Under the pieces are notes generated by a model that saw only the letters and a program-made list of their open reading frames with translations, was not told where the DNA came from and made no database searches. A program made the position numbers and the translations under genes. A DNA stretch of 64,000 bases from Fabrea salina (taxonomy: Eukaryota; Ciliophora; Heterotrichea; Heterotrichida; Fabreidae), in NCBI GenBank assembly GCA_022984795.1, contig JALIHJ010000039.1, forward strand, positions 124,001 through 188,000. The letters are read 5' to 3'. Shown here one piece after another: positions 35,975 to 43,723 of this stretch. Each line of letters starts with the position of its first letter. The stretch's first letter is position 1.

Positions 35975-37405
35975 ATGGATCATTCTTGTAATAAAACCAA
36001 CTGCCAAGGAATTGAAAACTACTGCAGTGACTCTAGTCACTCCTTGGTTTATTTGTGTGACTGTAGAGAGGCTAGGAAGAAACATGACGGTCATGCAATT
36101 AAAATGGTTGATTTGGAGTCATTCACAGATTGCATTTCTAGAATCCAAAAAGACTGTGTAGAGAAGAAACAGGCATTCACTCTCAAGGCTAACGAGTGTA
36201 TTGAGAAGATCTTAGAGACTCTGAGTGAGTATAACTCTGAGTTAAAAAGAGTCATTCAGGAGTGCAATCAAGCCAAGAAAGCATTGAACTCACCCCAGAC
36301 AAGACCTGGAGCCCTTAAGAAGTACATTGATCTCGAGAGTCCTGAAAAACAACTCGGAAGAATACTACATCCTAAGGTAGAAGAAGCAGAGTTTTACATG
36401 AGAATTCAGAGAGAAATGGGGTTTCTGAGTGAAGGGATAGAAAGGCCTGTAGTGTCCGAAGAGTTCCAGGAATTCTTGAAGTATCCTGAGTCAGTTACTT
36501 CTTTGAGAGTAGCAACAGAAGTAGAGTTTAGGGTGCTAGTGAGTGTACTGCCTTATTCGAGTCTTAATGAACTGGATTTGGAGTATAATGGAATAGGCGA
36601 TGAGGGAGCGAAAGCATTAGCTAGTGTTTTGCTTAGTTCCCAACTCACTGAACTAAATTTGAATTGCAATAGAATAGGTGGAAAGGGAGCTAGGGCACTA
36701 GTTAATGTCTTGCCTAGTTCCCAACTCACTAAATTGTATTTGGGAGACAATAAAATAGGTGCAGAGGGAGCTGTGGCATTAGCTAATGTTTTGCCTAGTT
36801 CCCAACTCACTGAACTAGATTTGGGATACAATGAAATAAGTGCAGAGGGAGGGAAGGCACTAGCTAGTGTTTTGCCTAGTTCCCAACTCACTACATTGTA
36901 TTTGGAATACAATAAAATAGGTGCAGAGGGAGGGAAGGAATTAGCTAGTGTTTTGTCTAGATCCCAACTCACTAAATTGTATTTGGGAGGCAATGGAATA
37001 GGTAGAAAGGGAGCTAGGGCACTAGTTAATGCTTTGCCTAGATCCCAACTCACTAAATTGTATTTGGGAGACAGTAAAATAGGCGATGAAGGAGCTGCGG
37101 CATTAGCTAGTGTTTTGCCTATATCCCAACTCACTACACTGGGTTTGGGATACAATGAAATAGGTGATGAAGGAGGGAATGCATTAGCTAATGCTTTACC
37201 TAGATCCCAACTCACTACATTGTATTTGGGAGACAATAAAATAGGCGATGAAGGAGCTGTGGCATTAGCTAGTGTCTTGCCTAGATCCCAACTCACTACA
37301 CTGGGCTTGGGAGACAATGAAATAGGTGATAAGGGAGCTAGGGCACTAGAAGAAGCTGAATCCAAACTCCCCAACATTTACCTAGACTTTACTGTAGACT
37401 TCTAA
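35975..37405 (+). CDS. B-box-like zinc finger, coiled coil, LRR protein (copy 2)
   Basis: A 476-residue paralogue with the same N-terminal pattern (C5, C10, C17, C28-x-C30, H37-x2-H40), coiled coil, and about nine or ten 28-residue RI-type LRRs. The 84-nt units are very similar at DNA level, e.g. CCTAGTTCCCAACTCACT recurs many times, so unequal exchange could add or remove repeats. Its N-terminal half is closest to the decayed gene at 27036, not to its tandem neighbour. Confidence 0.87.
   Translation: MDHSCNKTNCQGIENYCSDSSHSLVYLCDCREARKKHDGHAIKMVDLESFTDCISRIQKDCVEKKQAFTLKANECIEKILETLSEYNSELKRVIQECNQAKKALNSPQTRPGALKKYIDLESPEKQLGRILHPKVEEAEFYMRIQREMGFLSEGIERPVVSEEFQEFLKYPESVTSLRVATEVEFRVLVSVLPYSSLNELDLEYNGIGDEGAKALASVLLSSQLTELNLNCNRIGGKGARALVNVLPSSQLTKLYLGDNKIGAEGAVALANVLPSSQLTELDLGYNEISAEGGKALASVLPSSQLTTLYLEYNKIGAEGGKELASVLSRSQLTKLYLGGNGIGRKGARALVNALPRSQLTKLYLGDSKIGDEGAAALASVLPISQLTTLGLGYNEIGDEGGNALANALPRSQLTTLYLGDNKIGDEGAVALASVLPRSQLTTLGLGDNEIGDKGARALEEAESKLPNIYLDFTVDF
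36570..37340 (+). repeat. 84-nt tandem LRR-coding repeats
   Basis: About nine head-to-tail units inside the LRR gene. They encode 28-residue repeats and share long identical blocks. Confidence 0.85.
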
Positions 37406-37502
37406 TAAGCTTACTAAACAAAGCAATTAAACATAGAAATTAACCTTAGACTCTCTAAGTTCCTAACATCTAACATAGTCATCAAAATTAATGTAAGAAT
37501 AA

Positions 37503-38984
37503 ATGGGTTGTTGCAACTCCAGCGAAATTGAATTTAACCAAGAACTTAACCCAGAACCAAGCGCCAAAAACTCTTCCCGAAACCCCCAAGAAAGCCAAGA
37601 CTTAAAGTTTTCCAAAAGCAACTTCGTCAAGAAAAGAGACGGAAAACTGCTTAAGTACTATAAACTCCTTGAAACTCTAGGCGAAGGAGGCTCAGGAATA
37701 GTCCACAAAGCAACAAACAAAGCATCTGGCGACAAAGTAGCAATTAAAGTCATTAGCAAAAAGTCTCTTTTAGAGAGCCGTGAAGAATTTATCCAAGAAG
37801 AAATAGAAGCTTTGAAACTACTCGACCACCCCAACATTCTTAGAGTCTTTGAAATCTTTGAAGAACCCAATAATGTAAGCTTCATCTCAGAACTCTGCAC
37901 AGGAGGCGAATTGTTCGATAGAATTGCCAGTCAAAAAAGCTTCAGTGAAAATAAAGCAGCTTTTTACGTCAGTCAAGTAACTTCAGCCTTGATGAGCTGT
38001 CACTCAAATGGCATCTTTCACAGAGACATTAAACCTGAAAACATACTTTTTGAAGACGAAACTGAGGACTCACTTCTTAAGCTGATTGACTTTGGAACTT
38101 CAATGAGGGTTTCGAACTTAGACATGAATGCAAGGTGTGTTGGGTCTGCTTTTTACATGGCTCCAGAAGTGATCCAGAGGAAAAAGTACACTTCTAAGTG
38201 CGACATTTGGAGTTGCGGTGTTTTGCTGTACATTATGCTTTGTGGCTACCCCCCTTTTACAGGTTCCTCAGAAAGTGCTATTTTGGCTAAAATCAACAGA
38301 GGAGTTTTCAGCTTTTCAGGACCTGACTGGGCCAACGTGTCAAGGGAGGCTAAGTCTCTAGTAAGCAAAATGCTCAAAAAGGACCCAGAGTTAAGGCCCT
38401 CAGCTAGCGAAGTATACCATGACGAGTGGGTCCAGAATAGTGTGAACAACTTAGTTCCAGACAACCAGCTGAACACTCAGGTGCTTAAAAACTTAGTGAG
38501 TTTTAAAAGCGACATGAAGCTCCAACAAGCAACTCTTACCTTTTTAGCTTCGCAGTTAAGTGCAGACTCAGAACTCAAAGAACTATCAAAGCACTTTGTT
38601 GCACTGGACCAAAATGGAGACGGACAACTCTCCGAAACAGAACTTAGTAAGGTCTTTAAAACTTCAGGACTGGCTTACAAGTACGACTTCAAAAGTATAC
38701 TGAAGAACTGCGACTACAACCACAACGGCAAAATAGACTACACAGAGTTCATTACAGCCACAACTAACTGGAAGAAGAAGCTTTCCAAAGAAAAACTAGA
38801 GTCTGTTTTTGATCTTTACGACGAAGACAACAACGGAAAGATTTCAATAGAAGAAATCAAGAACTTCATAGGGGCAGAGCACCAAGAAGAAGCAGTGTGG
38901 AAAAAAGTGATTGCAGAGATTGACTCTGACAAAGACGGAGTGCTGGACCTCCACGAGTTCACTTCAGCTATACTAAAACTATAA
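37503..38984 (+). CDS. Calcium-dependent protein kinase (CDPK)
   Basis: A 493-residue protein starting MGCCNSSE: Gly2 fits N-myristoylation and Cys3/Cys4 palmitoylation, so membrane anchoring is likely. The kinase domain has LGEGGSGIVHKA, VAIKVISKK, FHRDIKPENILF, LIDFGTSM and FYMAPEVI. Four EF hands follow, with loops DQNGDGQLSETE, DYNHNGKIDYTE, DEDNNGKISIEE and DSDKDGVLDLHE, all with good calcium ligands. CDPKs are shared by plants, ciliates and apicomplexans. A relic of this gene's 5' end lies at 35851. Confidence 0.96.
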   Translation: MGCCNSSEIEFNQELNPEPSAKNSSRNPQESQDLKFSKSNFVKKRDGKLLKYYKLLETLGEGGSGIVHKATNKASGDKVAIKVISKKSLLESREEFIQEEIEALKLLDHPNILRVFEIFEEPNNVSFISELCTGGELFDRIASQKSFSENKAAFYVSQVTSALMSCHSNGIFHRDIKPENILFEDETEDSLLKLIDFGTSMRVSNLDMNARCVGSAFYMAPEVIQRKKYTSKCDIWSCGVLLYIMLCGYPPFTGSSESAILAKINRGVFSFSGPDWANVSREAKSLVSKMLKKDPELRPSASEVYHDEWVQNSVNNLVPDNQLNTQVLKNLVSFKSDMKLQQATLTFLASQLSADSELKELSKHFVALDQNGDGQLSETELSKVFKTSGLAYKYDFKSILKNCDYNHNGKIDYTEFITATTNWKKKLSKEKLESVFDLYDEDNNGKISIEEIKNFIGAEHQEEAVWKKVIAEIDSDKDGVLDLHEFTSAILKL

Positions 38985-39002
38985 AGGGGTAATATATTAA
39001 TT

Positions 39003-39563
39003 ATGGACATGAGTCTTATAGCGGACTTACTAAGACTTGGGTCTAAGTTCCTAGACGAGGCAGCTGAACTAATCACAAACCACCAGAGACGTGACGAACT
39101 GCTTAAAAAAACCCCTAGGTAATTCCCATCCAGAAACAACACAAAGAAAAGGCCCCAAGAAAAAGTTAAGCGCCATAAGTCAGGCTACCAGCTATTCATG
39201 GACAAAAAGATGCAAGAACTGAAAGCCAAGCCTGGCAATGAAAGTAATTTCCAAAAAGACCTCAAAATGGGAGACATGTCTACGATGATTTCTAAGATTT
39301 GGAACGAAATGGACGTTTCTGAAAAAGAAATTTGGCGTGAAAAAGCTGACGACCTCAAAAGACAGACTGAAGAAGGAATTAAAACCCCAGAGAGGCCCAG
39401 AGACCCTACCCCCGAAAAACCCGAAAAGAAGTCTAAGGACCGTGAAAAGTCCCACAAAAAAAACAAAAAAAGTAACCTTTACTCAGAGCCTAAGCAACAA
39501 GAAATCCAATTGAGCGACACAGAAAGCGAAGAAGACAAGCCCAAGAAAAAACACAAGGCTTAA
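39003..39563 (+). CDS. HMG-box protein with a 15-nt intron
   Basis: Exons 39003-39118 and 39134-39563 join to a 181-residue protein. Without splicing, exon 1 would stop at TAA within the intron. The HMG box spans about residues 55-120 (SGYQLFMDKKMQELK ... MISKIWNEMDVSEKEIWREKA), followed by a lysine/glutamate-rich tail. It is likely a chromatin architectural protein of the HMGB or Nhp6 sort. It starts 18 bp after the CDPK stop. Confidence 0.88.
39119..39133 (+). other. 15-nt intron of the HMG-box gene
   Basis: GTAATTCCCATCCAG; removal links ...KKTPR to NNTKKRP in frame and supplies the start of the gene. Confidence 0.88.
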
Positions 39564-39586
39564 CTTTAAAGCATTCTTAGAATTAA

Positions 39587-40411
39587 ATGAACAGCATAAA
39601 GATACCCGGACTTTCCCCAATACGCAATCGCCGCGAAACTGAAGTTGTTCTCTCACACAAACGGTCCTGGGTGCTCTGCGTGACTTCTAACGACTTAACA
39701 AAGGTCCAGGAGTTCTTTGAGCTAAACTTAACTGGCGACGACGGAGTGCACATAATCATAGTAGGCAGCCCCGAAAAGATCAGTAAAGACCTAGAAGGCA
39801 TCCGAGCTACTTGCTACAAAGTGGACAAACTAGAGAACTTAAGTACTTTAGAAGTAAACTCAGTTCCTTGGGTCTTAGGTTACTTAGACGGGAACAAAAG
39901 GTTCAGTTCCCAAGAAGTCCCTCAAAGTCTGTCTTTCGACTCTGAAAGCTCTAGAATCTCACTTGAAGAGCTAAAAGCTCAGCTTGAAAAACAAAACTCC
40001 AAAATCGAAGCCTACGAACGAGAAATATCCCAACTCAAAGAACTACTCACTCAAAAAAACAAAGAAATTGAATCCCTTAAATCCCAAAAACCCAAAAAAC
40101 CTCCAGAACCCCCCCTAAACATGAACCTCAAACAACCAAAAACCAAACCTCCTGAGTACAACCAAGATGACTTGGACTTTTGGCAAATCGGACACCAAGA
40201 GTCAAAAAAAGCTTTAAAACTCGATGAAATCGCAGTTGCAGAGAACTTATGGATAATGTCTTTAGAAGAACAAAACCGCAAAAAAGGCGTTAAACCTAAT
40301 GCCCTTACTTCACGGAAAGCTTCCAATTTCAGGAACTCAAAAAGAGTCCCAAGCATCCAAAGGTCTTCTAAAAACATCAACAGGGCTGTTAACAAGTCAG
40401 CTTTGCGCTAA
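39587..40411 (+). CDS. Coiled-coil protein with possible thioredoxin-fold N-terminus
   Basis: A 274-residue protein. Residues ~20-115 alternate strands and helices and include VPWVLGYLDGNKRF, reminiscent of the cis-Pro region of thioredoxin folds, but no CxxC is present. Residues ~125-170 are a coiled coil (LEELKAQLEKQNSKIEAYER), and the tail is basic and Ser-rich. I do not recognise the family. Confidence 0.6.
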   Translation: MNSIKIPGLSPIRNRRETEVVLSHKRSWVLCVTSNDLTKVQEFFELNLTGDDGVHIIIVGSPEKISKDLEGIRATCYKVDKLENLSTLEVNSVPWVLGYLDGNKRFSSQEVPQSLSFDSESSRISLEELKAQLEKQNSKIEAYEREISQLKELLTQKNKEIESLKSQKPKKPPEPPLNMNLKQPKTKPPEYNQDDLDFWQIGHQESKKALKLDEIAVAENLWIMSLEEQNRKKGVKPNALTSRKASNFRNSKRVPSIQRSSKNINRAVNKSALR

Positions 40412-40419
40412 TTAAGAAT

Positions 40420-40701
40420 ATGGAAACTTCCGCAGTCAAATTCGAAGTGTTTGGAAAAGTCCAAGGAGTCTACTTCAGAAAGCACACTAAGTCCCAAGCA
40501 CAACAACTGGGCATTCTAGGTTGGGTCAAAAACACCAGAAGAGGAACTGTTATTGGAAAAGCCCAAGCAACAACTGAACAGATGTCAGAGTTCTGTCACT
40601 GGTTAAGGCATGTCGGGTCTCCTAAATCCGAAATCACTAACCTTGTGTTAGAAAGCACTCAACCAAACCCAGCTTTTAAAAGTTTCATTATTAAAAAGTA
40701 G
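40420..40701 (+). CDS. Acylphosphatase
   Basis: A 93-residue protein of normal acylphosphatase length. The phosphate-binding loop GKVQGVYFRKHT carries the catalytic Arg, and GWVKNTRRGTV carries the catalytic Asn. It hydrolyses acyl phosphates such as 1,3-bisphosphoglycerate in the cytosol. It starts 8 bp after the preceding gene and converges at 2 bp with the next. Confidence 0.96.
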   Translation: METSAVKFEVFGKVQGVYFRKHTKSQAQQLGILGWVKNTRRGTVIGKAQATTEQMSEFCHWLRHVGSPKSEITNLVLESTQPNPAFKSFIIKK

Positions 40702-40703
40702 CA

Positions 40704-40922
40704 CTAGTTAAGTTGTTGGAGTTCAAAGTCTAAGTCTGAGGTAAAGTCTTGCAGTTTAGACTGTATAAGTGAAGCTGGCACGTCTTCTTCTTCTTGACTG
40801 AAAAAGTAGTCAGGGGGCTCACTGGCGATGAGTCTTACTTTGTCCACTAAGTCTTTTAAGGAGACTTCTTCTTCTTGGGCTGTCATGAAGCTCACTAAGC
40901 ACAACAATACAAACAACTTCAT
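40704..40922 (-). CDS. Small secreted acidic protein
   Basis: A 72-residue protein with signal peptide MKLFVLLCLVSFMTAQ and an acidic, helical mature part of about 56 residues (EEEVSLKDLVDKVRL...). No known domain. The compact placement and clear signal peptide support a real gene. It resembles in style, though not clearly in sequence, the secreted coiled-coil proteins at 42.5-43.7 kb. Confidence 0.65.
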   Translation of the reverse strand: MKLFVLLCLVSFMTAQEEEVSLKDLVDKVRLIASEPPDYFFSQEEEDVPASLIQSKLQDFTSDLDFELQQLN

Positions 40923-40942
40923 TTAAATTCTAACGACATTAC

Positions 40943-41983
40943 TTAGAAGATTTGGCACTTACAGCAAGTGCCCTCTCCTACTCTTTCTTCTTGTCTGCTT
41001 GAAGCCATTGAGTTCTTGCTAGAAGTCACAACTTGGTTTTTGGTTGTCATGATTGGAATTCTGGGTGAAGAGATTTGGTGGTCTTTCTTTTCTTCGTCAC
41101 TTTCAGGTTCTTCTTCTTTGCTTGAAGCACTTGAGCTGCTTGATTTTTGGGATTTAGTTTTGGGTTCTTTTGGGCTTTCTTCAGGAATAGAAGATTGAGT
41201 TGTTTCTTCTGGGAGTTGTTGAACAGGTTCCTCTGTGGGTTCTTGAACAGGTTCTTGTGGTGACTCTTCAACAGGTTCCTCTGTGGGTTCTTGAACAGGT
41301 TCTTGTGGTGACTCTTCAGCAGGTTCCTCTGTGGGTTCTTGAACTGGCTCCTCTGGAACCTTTTCTTGGCTTGAAGAACTTGAAGAGCTTGAACTGGAAC
41401 TCCTTGAACCCTTATTTTCCAGTTTAGGTTCTAAACTCAACTTGCTTTCAACTTCATAATCTACCAATTCTTTGTTGACCTCATGAGGACTTACAGGCTC
41501 AGGGAAGCTAGTTTCATATACCTTTTTCTCAGTGCTAGTAGGACTTACTGGAGTTTTATCCACTGCGCTATAGTCTTTCTTATATGTCTCAGAAAGTCCC
41601 ACAGGCTCAGGCAAACTAAAACTGGAATAAACCTTCCTCTCAACCAAAACAGGACTTACATTAAAAATTTCTTGCCCAGAGTGGCTATAAGTTTCGACCA
41701 AAGCAATTCCTGGACTCTCTGGAAGTTCTAGACACTTAAAACTTTCCTTTTCAACTAAAATTGGATGTAACTTATGCTGGTCACAAATTGAGAAGTCAAA
41801 GCTCTCGGTGCTAACAAGTACGTTTTCAGGAGGAGCACTGGACTCCTCTACACTTGACTTGCGACTTGAAGAACTAGAGGAGCTTGAAGAACTCTTTTCT
41901 GAGCCCTTGTCAGACTCTTTTTGTTCCTCAATTTCTTCTGTTTTCTCAAACTCCTCAGAGCTAGAACGACTTTGGTCTTCCAT
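40943..41983 (-). CDS. Acidic Ser/Glu/Pro repeat protein with C-terminal CaaX box
   Basis: A 346-residue, mostly disordered protein. Poly-Ser stretches alternate with acidic runs. Residues ~60-190 hold three diverged copies of a motif like PVLVERKVYSSFSLPEPVG, and residues ~215-265 hold tandem EEPVQEPTEEP units. The C-terminus GEGTCCKCQIF ends in CQIF, a CaaX box suited to prenylation, next to two cysteines for palmitoylation. A membrane-tethered structural protein, perhaps cortical, is the inference. Confidence 0.72.
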   Translation of the reverse strand: MEDQSRSSSEEFEKTEEIEEQKESDKGSEKSSSSSSSSSSRKSSVEESSAPPENVLVSTESFDFSICDQHKLHPILVEKESFKCLELPESPGIALVETYSHSGQEIFNVSPVLVERKVYSSFSLPEPVGLSETYKKDYSAVDKTPVSPTSTEKKVYETSFPEPVSPHEVNKELVDYEVESKLSLEPKLENKGSRSSSSSSSSSSSQEKVPEEPVQEPTEEPAEESPQEPVQEPTEEPVEESPQEPVQEPTEEPVQQLPEETTQSSIPEESPKEPKTKSQKSSSSSASSKEEEPESDEEKKDHQISSPRIPIMTTKNQVVTSSKNSMASSRQEERVGEGTCCKCQIF

Positions 41984-42069
41984 TTACTTTATGAGCGCTT
42001 GTGAATTTTTTCAACTAATTTAAGTTTCGATCTCTTGTCTGAGTGCTAACGATTAAGTTGTAATTAACT

Positions 42070-42489
42070 ATGGCAAACAAGTACTTAAAGCAGTTTCCTG
42101 TGCCGGAGGAGTATCCTAACATTCTGAGGGACTTAACTCGGGAGATTCTTAGACTGCAGCCTAGAGACATAATTAGCTTCGCAGCTAAGTATTTCAAGTG
42201 TAAAGAAAACAATACTGAATTTGCATGGGATGACCCTGACCCAAGAGCTCCTAGGCCTTGTGACTACTCCAAGCATAAAGTTCAAGTTAACGAAACTGAA
42301 CAAGCAAACGCTTCTGCAAGCTTGCCTGACTTAAAAGTCCAAGCTCAAGACCCAGGAAAAAAAGTTAACGAAACTGAACAAGCAAACGCTTCTGCAAGCT
42401 TGCCTGACTTAAAACTTCAAGCTCAAGACGCAGCAAAAACATATGTAGAGTTCCTTATCCGACAAGCTATAGATAATTACATTTTCTAG
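42070..42489 (+). CDS. RIIa (dimerisation/docking) domain protein, probably ciliary
   Basis: A 139-residue protein. Residues ~10-50 (VPEEYPNILRDLTREILRLQ then DIISFAAKYF) match the RIIa domain of PKA regulatory subunits, ROPN1 and SPA17, which docks to A-kinase anchoring helices and is common in radial spokes. Two copies of a 26-residue repeat (NETEQANASASLPDLK...) follow. No cyclic nucleotide-binding domain is present, so this is a docking adaptor. Confidence 0.82.
   Translation: MANKYLKQFPVPEEYPNILRDLTREILRLQPRDIISFAAKYFKCKENNTEFAWDDPDPRAPRPCDYSKHKVQVNETEQANASASLPDLKVQAQDPGKKVNETEQANASASLPDLKLQAQDAAKTYVEFLIRQAIDNYIF
42286..42441 (+). repeat. Two tandem 78-bp coding repeats
   Basis: The units at 42286-42363 and 42364-42441 are nearly identical, pointing to a recent in-frame duplication. 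Confidence 0.9.
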
Positions 42490-42500
42490 AACTGAATTAA

Positions 42501-43007
42501 CTAAAGGTCTACTTTCTTACCGGGGTACATTGAATACCTGTAGTCACCCTCTGTTAAAGTATCTCTGAAGACAAGGGCCTCTGAGTCATCAATCATTTCT
42601 TCATTCAAGAACCACCTTTCGCCCAGACTCAGTCCGTTTAGTTTTATGTAGTCAAGCACCTGCTCCACTGTAACATACTCACCCTCAACTGCAGTGGTCC
42701 TTGACTCCAAGTCTTCGTAGTCTGACTCTAGTTGGCTCACCCTTTCTTTTAAGTTAGTGACTTGAGAGTCTAGGGTTAGGTAGTTTTCTCCAGTTGCATT
42801 GGTTTCAGAACTTATTTGGGACAAAACTTGGTTTAGGAGTTCGGTCAGTTCGTTGATGTCTTGGGATAGATCACTAGCTGTTTGCGAAAGCTGCACCATA
42901 GAAGAGGAGATTTTAGTTCTCCCTGCTAAAAAGTTGCCTGGGATTAGTGTCTTCTGAGTTGCTGAGACAATGCTTATGACAAAGGCCAAAGTAAATAGTT
43001 TGTGCAT
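42501..43007 (-). CDS. Secreted coiled-coil protein (paralogue 1)
   Basis: A 168-residue protein with signal peptide MHKLFTLAFVISIVSAT, a coiled coil over residues ~35-110, and a C-terminal segment of about 55 residues with LGERWFLNEE and EALVFRDTLTEGDYRYSMYPG. The same C-terminal motif occurs in the divergent neighbour at 43216. Likely secreted or in extrusomes/vacuoles; function unknown. Confidence 0.75.
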   Translation of the reverse strand: MHKLFTLAFVISIVSATQKTLIPGNFLAGRTKISSSMVQLSQTASDLSQDINELTELLNQVLSQISSETNATGENYLTLDSQVTNLKERVSQLESDYEDLESRTTAVEGEYVTVEQVLDYIKLNGLSLGERWFLNEEMIDDSEALVFRDTLTEGDYRYSMYPGKKVDL

Positions 43008-43215
43008 TTTAATTACATATTCGTTTTGGTTTTAAACACTAATATGGAATGGTTGCCGACTAGCTCCTAGACAGAGACTGCTTAGATTAATCATACTTAA
43101 TGTTTGTCATAAGTACAGATATAATGTTTTAGAACTAGTTTTGCGAAGCAGATGCTTGGCTGCCCAAGCCAATATGATTGGAATAACAGTTTAAAATGGA
43201 AACGGGTATTATAAT
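43008..43215. promoter_or_regulatory. Divergent spacer between two secreted-protein paralogues
   Basis: 208 bp without an ORF; long for this genome. It contains a small hairpin (GCTTGG/CCAAGC, 43154-43169). Probably a shared promoter region; no specific site can be assigned. Confidence 0.45.
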
Positions 43216-43686
43216 ATGAAAAAGGTTCTATTGATTTTGTGCTTAATTTGCTTTGGTATTGCTAAAGACTCTGGAAAAGACCCCAAGCAACTGATGCAAC
43301 TTAAACAAGCCCAAGAAACCAGTGAAATAGAAGATTTATCTAACTTGCTTAATGAGGTTTTGACTGATATGGACGAAGAAATCAACGCAGTTGAAGAAGA
43401 CTACAAGACTTTAGAAGATGAAGTCAATGACTTAGCAACAAGGATAAGTACCGTTGAAACTCAGTACTCCCAAGTAGAGTCCAGAATCAACACCATAAAC
43501 GGGAAATATGCTACTACTCAAAGTGTAGCTGACTACATTAAGCAAAACGGGTTCTACATAGGAAACAGGTGGTTGGTAAGAGAAGAAGGAACTGGAAGTT
43601 ACGAAGCTCTAGTCTTCCGTGACACTGTGACAGAAGGCGATAACAGATACGCAATGTGGCCTGGAGAATACGTAAACCTTCGGTAA
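43216..43686 (+). CDS. Secreted coiled-coil protein (paralogue 2)
   Basis: A 156-residue paralogue of 42501-43007 in the opposite orientation: signal peptide MKKVLLILCLICFGIA, coiled coil (residues ~35-100), and C-terminal GNRWLVREE and EALVFRDTVTEGDNRYAMWPG. Conservation is strongest in this last part, which is presumably a small folded domain. No known family recognised. Confidence 0.77.
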   Translation: MKKVLLILCLICFGIAKDSGKDPKQLMQLKQAQETSEIEDLSNLLNEVLTDMDEEINAVEEDYKTLEDEVNDLATRISTVETQYSQVESRINTINGKYATTQSVADYIKQNGFYIGNRWLVREEGTGSYEALVFRDTVTEGDNRYAMWPGEYVNLR

Positions 43687-43723
43687 GTTAAGGGATTATA
43701 ATACTTCATTAGTCTGAAATATA

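Noticed and set aside
36570-37340. Regular repeats that might suggest a CRISPR array
   Set aside because: Units encode 28-residue LRRs without spacers, in a eukaryotic gene.
36553-37377. Long minus-strand frame (about 274 codons) with periodic SWDLGKTLANA units
   Set aside because: It is the exact antisense of the 84-nt LRR repeats; periodic sense codons keep the antisense open. Similar antisense frames at 25840-26248 and 35371-35802 have the same cause.
41200-41427. Plus-strand frame with LWVLEQVLVVTLQQ repeats
   Set aside because: Antisense shadow of the EEPVQEPTEEP repeats.
43154-43169. Hairpin GCTTGG/CCAAGC in a spacer
   Set aside because: Six base pairs only; no conserved RNA motif around it. 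Not enough for an RNA gene.
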